In this document: in pieces, positions 37,864-49,004 of the stretch
Layout of the letters: each line of letters opens with the position of its first letter
Numbering within the stretch: position 1 is the first letter of the stretch
Assembly (NCBI GenBank): GCA_026712715.1
Contig: JAPOPW010000070.1
Span: forward strand, 48,189 to 112,188
Length of the DNA stretch: 64,000 nt
Reading direction: 5' to 3'
DNA from: Immundisolibacterales bacterium
GTDB lineage: Bacteria > Pseudomonadota > Gammaproteobacteria > HK1
Notes under the pieces: model-generated
Seen by the model: the letters and a program-made list of their open reading frames with translations, nothing else
What the model was told of the DNA's origin: nothing
Database searches by the model: none
Made by a program: the position numbers and the translations under genes

Positions 37864-39575
37864 GCGATCGTCCCGACGCCGGCCGCTGCGGTCGTCGCGA
37901 AACCCCAGTCGTCCGCGTCGGAGCGCTCGAGCTCGTTCGCGAGAGGTGCGCCCTGAAAGAAGGTCACCCGGGTCCAAAGCAGTGACTTCGGATCGAATCG
38001 GCTCGCCCCCAGCATCGACAGCTTCCCGCGCAGCAGGTCCGCGGGCTCGCAGCTCCGGTCGAGCAGGTTGTCGCGGATCTCTGCGTAGGGCGAATCTTCG
38101 AGCGACTGGATGCGCCGCACGATCTTCCGGAACCCGGGGTTTTCCCGGAGAAACCGGCCGGTCGGTCGGGCGGGGTCCTCCCGGTCGAGCGTCCGGTGCA
38201 GATGCGCCACCTGACGGGCGATCCCGAGGCGAAGCTCCCGCTCCGCTCCGGGCTCCTCGTGGCGAAAGCCCAGCCTCGGCTCCTCCTTCTCCTCGGAGTG
38301 GTACCAGAAGAGGCCCTGCGATTCGGGCCGGTCGAACTCGACCTCGAGCGCCCAACCGTAGCGCGCCTCGATCGTCTCGCGGAGGGCGCCGATCGGCATC
38401 GCCGGGTCCGTCTCCTCGCGTTCGTCGGAGCCGGCGGTCGTTTCCAGATCGTCGACCCGTTCCGGATACAGCTCGATGAGGATGCTGTTCAGAAGCTCCG
38501 CCGTCTCCGTGTCGTCCCCGGCCCAGGCCGCGAGCGCGGTCCAGGGCCGGAAGCCGAGGAGGAGCTCCCCGTCACCCTCCGCGGCGACCAGTCGTTCGAG
38601 CTCTTCGAGGCGCCGCTCGACGGTCCCGAGCCGCCGGGCGAGCCCGGCATCGCCCACCTGCGGCCGCCACTCGGCGACGTGGGTCCGGGCGCGTGCGAGC
38701 AGGGTCCGGAACCGCGCGAGCTCCCCCGGGGAGGCCTGCTCGACCTCCATCACCCTGGCCAGGGCGGTCTCGCGCATCCTGACCCAGCGGTCGATGAGCT
38801 GGGGGTGGCTGACGAGGAAGGGCGCCATCCCGAGTCCGGTCGCGTTCCCGATCCCGAGCGCGCGCCGCCGCGGACCGTCGAGGCTCACCGCACGGAACCC
38901 GCCGCGCCGGACCGCGAGGTGGTCCACCAGCTCCAGGCTGAAGTGGCGGATCAGGTATACGGTGAGCATCTCTGCCTGGAAGGGCAGGGTGAGGATCCCC
39001 CTGCGCCGGACCTGCTCGAAATCCGCGAGGCCGAACTTCCCGTTGCCGTAGACGGCGGTGGTCCGCATCAGGTAGCCCACGCGACCGACGTCGTCCAGGG
39101 ACGGCTGGCGACCGTCCGCGAGGGAGGCCACCACCTCGTCGAAGAGCCGTACGCTCCGATTGGCGCGGCTCAGCACGATCTCTCTCGCGCCGCAGCGCCC
39201 CGCCTCCTGCCGCGGCACGTTCTCGTGGAGGCGGTCGAGGTCGGCCCGTGTCGGCGGCTCGACGGTGAGCGCGAAGCTCGCGTCCCAGCGTTCGGCGATC
39301 ACGCGGTCGGTCCGATCCGCGGGGTCGAGTTGGTGGGAGAATGCCGCGAACCCCAGCACCCCGGAAGGGGTGTGGACGTGATACGAGACCCGGCCGAATC
39401 CGTCGTCGTCGAGCTCGCGCACGGCGGGCTGGATGCGCCACCTTTCCCGCGCCATGCGGCGGACGAGGATCCGGGCGAAGCTGAGGCGGGTCGGGTAGAA
39501 CCGGCCGAGGCGGGACAGCCGCATCACTTCGCGCGGGGGGCGAAGCACCGCCGACGTGTCGGACGCACCGTTCAC
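37860..39575 (-). CDS. uncharacterised 571-residue protein, translationally coupled to the DUF3726-like gene
   Basis: A soluble, charged protein of up to 571 residues with no signal peptide or transmembrane helix. It starts at a GTG (39575); ATG 39524 (MRLSRLGRFYPTRLSF) is an alternative because no clear ribosome site precedes either. I see no nucleotide-binding or catalytic signature. Visible landmarks are GRFYPTRLSFARILVRRM near 28, GYLMRTTAVYGNGKFGLADF (~168), a coiled-coil-like RRLGTVERRLEELERLVAAEG (~312) and PYAEIRDNLLDR (~515). Codon use matches neighbours and the long frame has a consistent amino-acid texture, so it is real. It lies in a row with the SABATH-type methyltransferase gene 105 bp upstream. 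Confidence 0.75.
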   Translation of the reverse strand: MNGASDTSAVLRPPREVMRLSRLGRFYPTRLSFARILVRRMARERWRIQPAVRELDDDGFGRVSYHVHTPSGVLGFAAFSHQLDPADRTDRVIAERWDASFALTVEPPTRADLDRLHENVPRQEAGRCGAREIVLSRANRSVRLFDEVVASLADGRQPSLDDVGRVGYLMRTTAVYGNGKFGLADFEQVRRRGILTLPFQAEMLTVYLIRHFSLELVDHLAVRRGGFRAVSLDGPRRRALGIGNATGLGMAPFLVSHPQLIDRWVRMRETALARVMEVEQASPGELARFRTLLARARTHVAEWRPQVGDAGLARRLGTVERRLEELERLVAAEGDGELLLGFRPWTALAAWAGDDTETAELLNSILIELYPERVDDLETTAGSDEREETDPAMPIGALRETIEARYGWALEVEFDRPESQGLFWYHSEEKEEPRLGFRHEEPGAERELRLGIARQVAHLHRTLDREDPARPTGRFLRENPGFRKIVRRIQSLEDSPYAEIRDNLLDRSCEPADLLRGKLSMLGASRFDPKSLLWTRVTFFQGAPLANELERSDADDWGFATTAAAGVGTIA

Positions 39576-39660
39576 GTCAGGGAGCTGCGGCGTGCCGCGG
39601 AGCCTGCCTGAAGCACGTCGGCGCCGGGGGAGGAGGCGCGTCGTCGCGGCAGGCGGACAT

Positions 39661-39677
39661 GGGCCGAAGTGCGGCCC
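39661..39677 (-). terminator. short hairpin after the SABATH-type methyltransferase gene
   Basis: 6-bp arms GGGCCG (39661-39666) and CGGCCC (39672-39677) with a 5-nt loop start 3 bp past the stop codon of the minus-strand methyltransferase gene. Weak; perhaps partial attenuation before the downstream genes. Confidence 0.4.
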
Positions 39678-39680
39678 CTC

Positions 39681-40784
39681 TCAGGCCGGCACCTTCGAAG
39701 CGATGAGGTAGCAGTGGACGTAGTCCATGGCGTGGCCGTGGGGGGCGTCGCGCACCCGCGCCTCGTAACGATCGTAGAAGCAATCGAGGATGGCCGCGCA
39801 TTCCTTCGGCGGCCGGCCGGGCGAGAGCCCGCTCGCGAAGGTGGATTCGCTCCACGAGCGAAGGGTAGGGATGTACTCGCGGGCGAACCGGGCCGGATCG
39901 CCGTGCTCCTCGAAGTGGACCGCGAACGGACACCGAACGACCCGCGTCTCCGCGTGATCGAGGCGAAGCCCGGCCTGGTGCACCGGGTTGTCCGGGTCCC
40001 GGAACGGCCGCGTGAACTCCTCCACCGTGCGGTAGTGCTGGGGAAAGTTGGTGTCGAAATACTCTCTCGGGGTAATGGTCCCGTCGTCGCGCAACTCCGT
40101 CCAGAGCGCGTTGAAGGTGTCGAACATGCTGATCCCGCCCGTGTTCCCGAGATACCGACCCTCTTCGTCAACCCCGAAGTTGAACAGGGCGAGGCGCCCG
40201 CCGGGGGCGAGCTCGCGCGCTCGGTGGAGCAGCATCGCCTCCCAGTCGCGGCGGCCCTGCTCGGCATACGCGGCGCGCTCCGTGACGGCCGCCCCGACCA
40301 TGTGAACGTGATTTTCGATCTTTGCCGGTTTGTCGCTCAGATAGTGCGAAGCGGTGGCCGAGAACCCGAGGTGGAGGGTGCCGGGAGGGACGATGGAGCG
40401 GTGGAAGGAAGTGCCTGAGGCGAAGACATGGAGGTTGTCGACCTCGTGGTAGTACGAGGCGGTGTCGGTGAGTCCGAGAACGTTGCGGAAGAGCTGGCTG
40501 AAGTCGTTGCGGGGGAGGTCGGTGTAGACCATCTGGATCGGACGCGACGGCACGCGCCGGCGCACCTCCTTCAGCACCGTGCCCACCATCGTCATCGACG
40601 TGCCGGCGTCGGCGCAGCCCATGTCGGACATCGTGAACACCGAGCCGTCGTCGGGCGGGCTCATGTCCTCGAGGCTCTGCAGAATGAGAGGGGTTGCGCC
40701 ATCGATGACGTGCTTGGCACCGATTGTCGCGCGGGAGTAGTACCCGCCGCCCTTCATCGCGATGTCGCGGGCGGTGCTGGCCAT
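39681..40784 (-). CDS. SABATH-family SAM-dependent carboxyl methyltransferase
   Basis: A 367-residue protein of the SABATH family, best known from plant salicylate, jasmonate and caffeine-pathway methyltransferases. Matches are GGGYYSRAT (12-20, plant YAxNS region), DMGCADAGTSM (54-64, SAM motif I), VYTDLPRNDFSQLFR (86-100, plant NDLPxNDFN), GTSFHRSIVPP (124-134), LHLGFSATASHYLSDKP (137-153) and GGRLALFNFG (the post-I GGRM-like strand). It probably methylates a carboxylate or ring nitrogen of a small molecule. Bacterial members are few and mostly uncharacterised. It is first in a minus-strand series with the 571-residue and DUF3726-like genes. Confidence 0.82.
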   Translation of the reverse strand: MASTARDIAMKGGGYYSRATIGAKHVIDGATPLILQSLEDMSPPDDGSVFTMSDMGCADAGTSMTMVGTVLKEVRRRVPSRPIQMVYTDLPRNDFSQLFRNVLGLTDTASYYHEVDNLHVFASGTSFHRSIVPPGTLHLGFSATASHYLSDKPAKIENHVHMVGAAVTERAAYAEQGRRDWEAMLLHRARELAPGGRLALFNFGVDEEGRYLGNTGGISMFDTFNALWTELRDDGTITPREYFDTNFPQHYRTVEEFTRPFRDPDNPVHQAGLRLDHAETRVVRCPFAVHFEEHGDPARFAREYIPTLRSWSESTFASGLSPGRPPKECAAILDCFYDRYEARVRDAPHGHAMDYVHCYLIASKVPA

Positions 40785-41076
40785 GACGAGGCGCCCCTGG
40801 GAAGAACGCCCCTTTCTATGTCATCGCGACGATGGCCGCAAGCGACCGGTCAGCCGCTGTCCGGCCGTGACGGCCGGGCCCGTGCCGCGGCGGTGTCCCG
40901 GGCGGGCCTCCTCGGGTGCCGGGAAGCTGCGGCGGGACCTGGGGGGCCCCGGGTGGCGCGTGCCCGGGGGCCGGGGGCCGGGGCCAGTCCGGGCCGGGGG
41001 GTCCGACATCGCTACCCGTCAACTCTGAACGTCGAGGGTTTCCCGGATCCCGGCCGCGACCGGTCCCGTGCCGGAC
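40785..41076. other. intergenic region with G-quadruplex-type motif
   Basis: The gap between rpoH and the methyltransferase gene. Between 40966 and 41001 the plus strand has five runs of 5, 5, 4, 3 and 6 G separated by loops of 2, 2, 7 and 2 nt, a consensus quadruplex motif. No clear promoter or terminator was found. Confidence 0.5.
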
Positions 41077-41928
41077 TCAGGCTTCGATCCGGCCCCGCAG
41101 CTTCTTCATGGCGTTCTTCTCGATCTGCCGGATCCGCTCCGCGGACACGCCGTACTCGTCGGCGAGTTCCTGGAGGGTGGCCTTCGTCTCGTCGAGCCAC
41201 CTTCTGGTCACGATGGACCGGCTGCGGTCGTCGAGAGTCTCGATCGCCTCGTGGAGCGAGCGGGACATGCTCGATTCCCACTCCTCGGCCGCGACCTGCT
41301 GCTCCGGTTCGAAGCGGCGGTCCTCGATCCACCCGGACGGAGCGGGCATGTCGTCGTCCGCACCCACCGGGAGGTCGAACGAGGTGTCGCGGGCATGCAG
41401 GCGCTGCTCCATCTCGAGCACGGTGCGCGACGGCACGCCGAGGTCCGCCGCAATCTCCTCCACCTCCCGGTGGTTCATCCAGCCGAGTCGCTTCTTCGCG
41501 CTTCTCAGGTTGAAGAAGAGCTTGCGCTGGGCCTTGGTGGTCGCGACCTTGACGATGCGCCAGTTGCGCAGGATGTACTCGTGGATCTCGGCCCGGATCC
41601 AGTGCACCGCGAAGGAGACGAGACGGACGCCGAGCGAGGGGTCGAAGCGCTTGACCGCCTTCATGAGCCCGACGCTTCCCTCCTGGATGAGGTCCGCCTG
41701 CGGAAGGCCGTAGCCGGAGTATCCGCGTGCGACGCGGGCGACGAAGCGAAGGTGCGAGAGGACCAGCCGGCGGGCCGCGTCGAGATCTTCGTGGTTGCGA
41801 TACTGCTCGGCGAGATGCCGCTCTTCGTCCTCGGAGAGCATGGGGATGGTGTGCACCGTCTGGAGGTACGCCTCAAGGCTTCCTCCCGACGGAGGGACTG
41901 CGAGCGATAGTTCCAGTGCCTTGCCCAT
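41077..41928 (-). CDS. rpoH: RNA polymerase heat-shock sigma factor (sigma-32)
   Basis: A 283-residue sigma-32. Region 2 includes [17 protein letters not shown] and [19 protein letters not shown] (59-98); the RpoH box QRKLFFNLR is at 134-142; region 4.2 ends [21 protein letters not shown], a helix-turn-helix for the -35. It directs transcription of chaperone and protease genes. ATG 41928. The upstream region (41969-41998) has a sigma-70-type promoter covered by a CIRCE operator, implying that HrcA represses rpoH transcription. Confidence 0.97.
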   Translation of the reverse strand: MGKALELSLAVPPSGGSLEAYLQTVHTIPMLSEDEERHLAEQYRNHEDLDAARRLVLSHLRFVARVARGYSGYGLPQADLIQEGSVGLMKAVKRFDPSLGVRLVSFAVHWIRAEIHEYILRNWRIVKVATTKAQRKLFFNLRSAKKRLGWMNHREVEEIAADLGVPSRTVLEMEQRLHARDTSFDLPVGADDDMPAPSGWIEDRRFEPEQQVAAEEWESSMSRSLHEAIETLDDRSRSIVTRRWLDETKATLQELADEYGVSAERIRQIEKNAMKKLRGRIEA

Positions 41929-41968
41929 GGCGTTGAATTGCCTCTGGTCTGCTGAGTGCGTGCAGCGA

Positions 41969-41998
41969 AGTCTAGCACTCTAGGGTCGAGAGTGCCAA
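41969..41998 (-). promoter_or_regulatory. rpoH promoter
   Basis: On the minus strand TTGGCA (plus coordinates 41993-41998), an 18-bp spacer and TAGACT (41969-41974) with an extended -10 TGC. The transcript would start near 41962, about 34 bp before rpoH. The elements are overlain by the CIRCE inverted repeat. Confidence 0.7.
41972..41998. promoter_or_regulatory. CIRCE operator (HrcA site) at the rpoH promoter
   Basis: Arms CTAGCACTC (41972-41980) and GAGTGCCAA (41990-41998) flank exactly 9 bp. Against the CIRCE consensus TTAGCACTC-N9-GAGTGCTAA each arm matches 8 of 9. The element covers the -35 and part of the -10, as expected for repression by HrcA. No hrcA gene is in the window. Confidence 0.85.
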
Positions 41999-42008
41999 TT
42001 CGCCCCCG

Positions 42009-42575
42009 TTACGGAAGATGACACCCCGCTCGCGAGCTCACCGGCCGGGGCTGCGCGGGCGCCGCGCCGCGGACGCGGTGTTCGAGCTCGAAGACGTGGG
42101 GGTCGTCGATGTCGTGGGCGCGAAGCGCTTCGGCGAGGCGGAGCACGTAGTCGAGGTTGGTTCCGCTCGGCCCGGCGGAGCGTGCGATCCGGGCGGCCAT
42201 CTCCTCGAGCGGCGCCGGCCCGAGGAAGGCGTGATTGTCCCTCGGCGCGATGTAGACGTGTCCCTCGGTTGCGCTGCCGTCGCGAAACCGAAGGATGACG
42301 TCCGCCAGCCCGTAGCCGTTCTTCTCGCGATGGTCCAGGCGCTCGAAGACCCCCGCGTCGTCGTCCATGCGGAAGGCGAGCCCCTCGACGTGGCCGTCCG
42401 GCTCGGGAATCAGGGTGACCACCCGGCCCGGCGCGCCGGGCACCCCGCGGTGGTCGTGCGAACCCTGCCAGAACCGCCGCACCCATCCGTCCACCCGCGC
42501 GACCCGCGACTCGTGGTGCGGAAAGTCGGGACGCCAGATGAGTGAGCCGTAGCCGAAGAGCCACCGAGTGGACAT
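42009..42575 (-). CDS. chaC: gamma-glutamylcyclotransferase (ChaC family)
   Basis: A 188-residue ChaC protein, which cleaves glutathione to 5-oxoproline and Cys-Gly. WLFGYGSLIWRP (5-16) is the family's substrate-loop signature, followed by RRFWQGSHDHRG and the region VFERLDHREKNGY holding the catalytic glutamate. ATG 42575 is preferred because GGTGGAG sits 6-12 bp ahead; a GTG at 42587 would use part of that site as codons. It lies 25 bp after ftsY and upstream of the CIRCE/rpoH promoter. Confidence 0.9.
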   Translation of the reverse strand: MSTRWLFGYGSLIWRPDFPHHESRVARVDGWVRRFWQGSHDHRGVPGAPGRVVTLIPEPDGHVEGLAFRMDDDAGVFERLDHREKNGYGLADVILRFRDGSATEGHVYIAPRDNHAFLGPAPLEEMAARIARSAGPSGTNLDYVLRLAEALRAHDIDDPHVFELEHRVRGAAPAQPRPVSSRAGCHLP

Positions 42576-42599
42576 GGGAAGCTCCACCGGGGAGTGGGC

Positions 42600-43580
42600 C
42601 TAACCCTCGCCCGGAGCACGGGCGAGGAGGGCGTCGACGAAGTCCTCCGGCACGAAGTCCCGGAGGTCGTCGATGCCTTCTCCCACCCCGATGTACCGGA
42701 TGGGGATGGCGAGCTCCCGGGCGATCGCGAAGAGCACTCCGCCCCGCGCGGTACCGTCGAGCTTGGTGACCGCGAGACCGCTCACCCGGACCGCCTCGGT
42801 GAACCGACGCGCCTGGGCGAGCCCGTTCTGTCCGGTGGTCGCGTCCAGCACGAGCAGGGTCTCGTGGGGAGCGGCGGGATCGAGCCGGCCGAGGACGCGG
42901 CGCACCTTCGCGAGCTCGTCCATGAGCCCCGTCTTGGTGTGGAGTCGTCCTGCGGTGTCGGCGATGAGGACGTTCGCCGATCGGGCGGTGGCCGCCTGAA
43001 GCGCGTCGAAGACGACCGCGGCCGAGTCCGCGCCCGGCTGCTGGGCGATGACGGGGACACCGTTGCGCTCCCCCCACACCTTGATCTGGTCGATCGCGGC
43101 GGCGCGGAAGGTGTCACCCGCCGCCAGCATCACCGAGTATCCGTCTGCTCCGAGCCGGTGCGCGAGCTTGCCGATGGTGGTCGTCTTCCCGACCCCGTTC
43201 ACGCCGACCACGAGCACGACGAAGGGCCGCTCCAGCGCCGCGGGAGGCGGGACCTCGCAGCGGCATGCCACCGGCTCGAGCGCCTGCACCATGTGCTCGC
43301 GGAGCGCCCCGAGCACCGCCGACCCGTCCGCGAGCCGCCGCCGCTTGAGCCGCTCGCGGAGGTCGGCCACTATGATGTCCGTCAGGTCCACCCCGACGTC
43401 GGCCCCGAGAAGGACCTCTTCCACCTCGTCGATGAGGGCGGCATCGATCTTCCGCCCCCGGGAGAAAAGGTCCGCGAGGCCACTCGAGAGGTTCTCTCGG
43501 GTCCGCTTGAGGGCGGTGCGCAGGCGCCCGAGAATTCCGGTTCGCGAGGGGGTGGCGGGGCGTTCGTCGTCAGTCGGCAT
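42600..43580 (-). CDS. ftsY: signal recognition particle receptor FtsY
   Basis: A 326-residue SRP-family GTPase. A short N-terminal region (~35 residues) replaces the long acidic A domain of E. coli FtsY. The N domain is at ~35-110. The G domain has P-loop GVNGVGKT (126-133), DTAGR (208-212) and [10 protein letters not shown] (272-281). It docks ribosome-SRP complexes at the membrane. ATG 43580 is chosen; the open frame upstream is low-complexity shadow overlapping the intergenic gap with the divergent rsmD. Confidence 0.95.
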   Translation of the reverse strand: MPTDDERPATPSRTGILGRLRTALKRTRENLSSGLADLFSRGRKIDAALIDEVEEVLLGADVGVDLTDIIVADLRERLKRRRLADGSAVLGALREHMVQALEPVACRCEVPPPAALERPFVVLVVGVNGVGKTTTIGKLAHRLGADGYSVMLAAGDTFRAAAIDQIKVWGERNGVPVIAQQPGADSAAVVFDALQAATARSANVLIADTAGRLHTKTGLMDELAKVRRVLGRLDPAAPHETLLVLDATTGQNGLAQARRFTEAVRVSGLAVTKLDGTARGGVLFAIARELAIPIRYIGVGEGIDDLRDFVPEDFVDALLARAPGEG

Positions 43581-43732
43581 GTTCGCGGCAGGTCGGTTGA
43601 GCGGAAGGGATCGGGTGCTTGCAGCAGTCAGGGCAGTTGCGGCGGACCGGGTGCTCGGTACGGACCGGGTGAGCGAGGCGGAATCGGCGATCCGAGCGGG
43701 CATCGAAGACGCGCGGGAAGTGTAGGCGAAGA

Positions 43733-44326
43733 ATGGCGGGCGGGCGCGTACGAATCATCGCCGGGCGCTGGCGCGGGCGCCGGCTCGTCGTCGAGAACGA
43801 TCCCGACGTGCGTCCCACGCCCGATCGCGTGCGCGAGACGCTGTTCAACTGGCTCGCTCCCGAACTTCCGGGAACGAGGTGCCTCGATCTCTTCGCGGGG
43901 AGCGGCGCGCTCGGCTTCGAGGCGATCTCCCGCGGTGCCGAGCATGCAGTGTTGATCGATCGCAACCGGGCGGTGGGGACCCGGCTCCGCGCAGAGTGCG
44001 AAAGGCTCGAAGCGGCGCGGGCGGTCACCGTGATCGAGGCGGACGCGCTCGAATGGCTCGCGCGTCCGGCGACGTTCCCCCCCTTCGATATCGCGTTCGT
44101 CGATCCGCCGCACCGGCTCGAGGTGCACGCGGAGGTCGCGGCCAGCCTCGCTGACCACGGCTGGCTGGCGCCGGGCGCGCAGGTGTGGTTCGAGCTGGTG
44201 CGCCGTCGCGAGCCGCCCGATCTTCCGGCCGGGTGGACCCTCCTCAGGTCGGGTCGGGCGGGGGACGTGCGGTATTATCTCGCCTCCTGCGCTGAAGCAG
44301 ATTCCGCGGCGGACAAGGACCCTTGA
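43733..44326 (+). CDS. rsmD: 16S rRNA (guanine-N2-966) methyltransferase
   Basis: A 197-residue RsmD. The N-terminus RIIAGRWRGRRL is a family hallmark, followed by RPTPDRVRETLFNWL (28-42), SAM motif LDLFAGSGALGFEA (51-64) and the catalytic tetrapeptide DPPH at 124-127, where most members have DPPY or DPPF. It methylates G966 of 16S rRNA during 30S assembly. It is divergent from ftsY, its usual neighbour, and its stop overlaps a possible TTG start of coaD. Confidence 0.93.
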   Translation: MAGGRVRIIAGRWRGRRLVVENDPDVRPTPDRVRETLFNWLAPELPGTRCLDLFAGSGALGFEAISRGAEHAVLIDRNRAVGTRLRAECERLEAARAVTVIEADALEWLARPATFPPFDIAFVDPPHRLEVHAEVAASLADHGWLAPGAQVWFELVRRREPPDLPAGWTLLRSGRAGDVRYYLASCAEADSAADKDP

Positions 44327-44331
44327 ACATC

Positions 44332-44835
44332 ATGGAAAAGGTGGCGGTATACCCCGGCACGTTCGATCCCATCCACAACGGCCACACCGACCTCATTCAG
44401 CGGGCGTCGCGCCTCTTCGACCGGGTCATCGTCGCGGTCGCCGCGAGCGCGGGCAAGAACCCATGCTTCACGGTGGGCGAACGCGTCGGCCTCGCGACCG
44501 AGGTGCTGGAGAAGTTCGACAACGTTTCCGTCGAATCGTTCGAGGGGCTGCTCGTCCACTTCGCGGCGCGCCGGAAGGCGCACATCGTCGTGCGGGGGCT
44601 CCGTGCGGTGTCCGACTTCGAATACGAGCTCCAGCTTGCCAACATGAACAACAAGATGTTCGAGAAGCTGGAGACGCTGTTCCTTCCCGCCGACGAGGCG
44701 TTCGGCTACGTGTCCTCGACCCTGGTGCGCGAGATTGCGATGATGAACGGGGACCCCCGCCCCTTCGTGGACCCGCTCGTGGCACGTGCTTTCGACGGCA
44801 AGCTCGCCATCCTCGCAGGGCGCTGCGCGGGCTGA
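44332..44835 (+). CDS. coaD: phosphopantetheine adenylyltransferase
   Basis: A 167-residue PPAT, the penultimate enzyme of CoA synthesis. MEKVAVYPGTFDPIHNGHTDL carries the nucleotidyltransferase motif HNGH (15-18). VRGLRAVSDFEYELQLANMN (~85) and FGYVSSTLVREIA (~123-135) are active-site segments. ATG 44332 is preferred; an in-frame TTG at 44323 overlaps the rsmD stop. It is convergent with carB. Confidence 0.95.
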   Translation: MEKVAVYPGTFDPIHNGHTDLIQRASRLFDRVIVAVAASAGKNPCFTVGERVGLATEVLEKFDNVSVESFEGLLVHFAARRKAHIVVRGLRAVSDFEYELQLANMNNKMFEKLETLFLPADEAFGYVSSTLVREIAMMNGDPRPFVDPLVARAFDGKLAILAGRCAG

Positions 44836-44838
44836 TTC

Positions 44839-44867
44839 GCGGTCGGCCCGGTCTTGCGCCGAACCGC
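44839..44867. terminator. hairpin between convergent coaD and carB
   Basis: Arms 44839-44847 and 44858-44867 (GCGGTCGGC against GCCGAACCGC, one bulge) with a 10-nt loop lie immediately past the coaD stop and before the carB stop. It could serve both genes; there is no T-tract. Confidence 0.45.
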
Positions 44868-44881
44868 CGGCGGCAGGCGAT

Positions 44882-48190
<3,309 letters not shown>

Positions 48191-48303
48191 GCGTTGCTCC
48201 GCGCCCGGCGCCGCGACGGTGCACGGGCGCGCGAACCGTTTCGCGGACGAGCCGGTCGAGACCGGCCCGTCCCGGCGTGGTCATGTTGCGGATCGGGCGA
48301 AGG

Positions 48304-48813
48304 TCAGCTCGAAACGATTTTCCAGTCGCCGTTTGCGTCGCGGCAGGCGGTGCCGTAGGACTGCTCCTGCCGGCCTCCAATCGTGACGGTCTGCTGGAAC
48401 TCGCGGCAGGTCCGCCCCTCGCTGTCGGCGCCCTGGCGAGTGACCGTGGCGGACCCGTAGGCCGGGCCGCCGGAGTTGTCCGGGTTCTCCCATTCGATGG
48501 ATTCCCCGACCGCTGCGGTTTCGAGGGCCTGCTCGGCCGCCGCGCTGGCGCGCTGGCGCGAGGTCTCGTCGAGTGACTTGCCGACGTTGCGCCCGACGGT
48601 GGCCCCGATGACCGCACCGACTGCGGTGGCCGCGGTCTTGCCGTCGCCCTTGCCGAACTTGTTGCCGACGACCGCGCCGGCGATGCCCCCGAGAATGGTT
48701 CCGGCCGTCTCGTGATCGCCCATGCCGCCGCACCCCGACGCGGCCACCCCGAGGCCGGCGACGAGGAGCCCGGCGAGCAGTTTGCGGGCGAAGGGTCCTG
48801 GTTTCCGATTCAT
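48304..48813 (-). CDS. glycine-zipper outer-membrane lipoprotein
   Basis: A 169-residue lipoprotein. The signal peptide ends in a lipobox AASGC with lipidated Cys28. A glycine-zipper 2TM segment (AGTILGGIAGAVVGNKFG, then a second similar stretch) follows at ~37-75. The C-terminal half resembles the rickettsial 17-kDa antigen/RT0821 surface-protein domain (REFQQTVTIGGRQEQSYGTACRDANGDW). AGGAG precedes ATG 48813; a possible -10 TACAAT lies at 48904-48909. It probably inserts in or stabilises the outer membrane. It sits between carB and the peptide ABC operon. Confidence 0.85.
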   Translation of the reverse strand: MNRKPGPFARKLLAGLLVAGLGVAASGCGGMGDHETAGTILGGIAGAVVGNKFGKGDGKTAATAVGAVIGATVGRNVGKSLDETSRQRASAAAEQALETAAVGESIEWENPDNSGGPAYGSATVTRQGADSEGRTCREFQQTVTIGGRQEQSYGTACRDANGDWKIVSS

Positions 48814-49004
48814 GGTCTTGCTCCTGGAGGTATCGGGTCCGCGCTTCGCCGCGGTCGCGGCGTGCGGTTCCGCAATGGCCTCGCAAACGCTGGCTTGCGG
48901 GGCATTGTAGAACGGAATGGAAGAATTGGAGCCCGGAATTTCCCTGCGGGCGCCGGAAGAACCGCCGGGCGCGGGGGGGGGTCGCGACTCCGGAAGCCGG
49001 ACGG

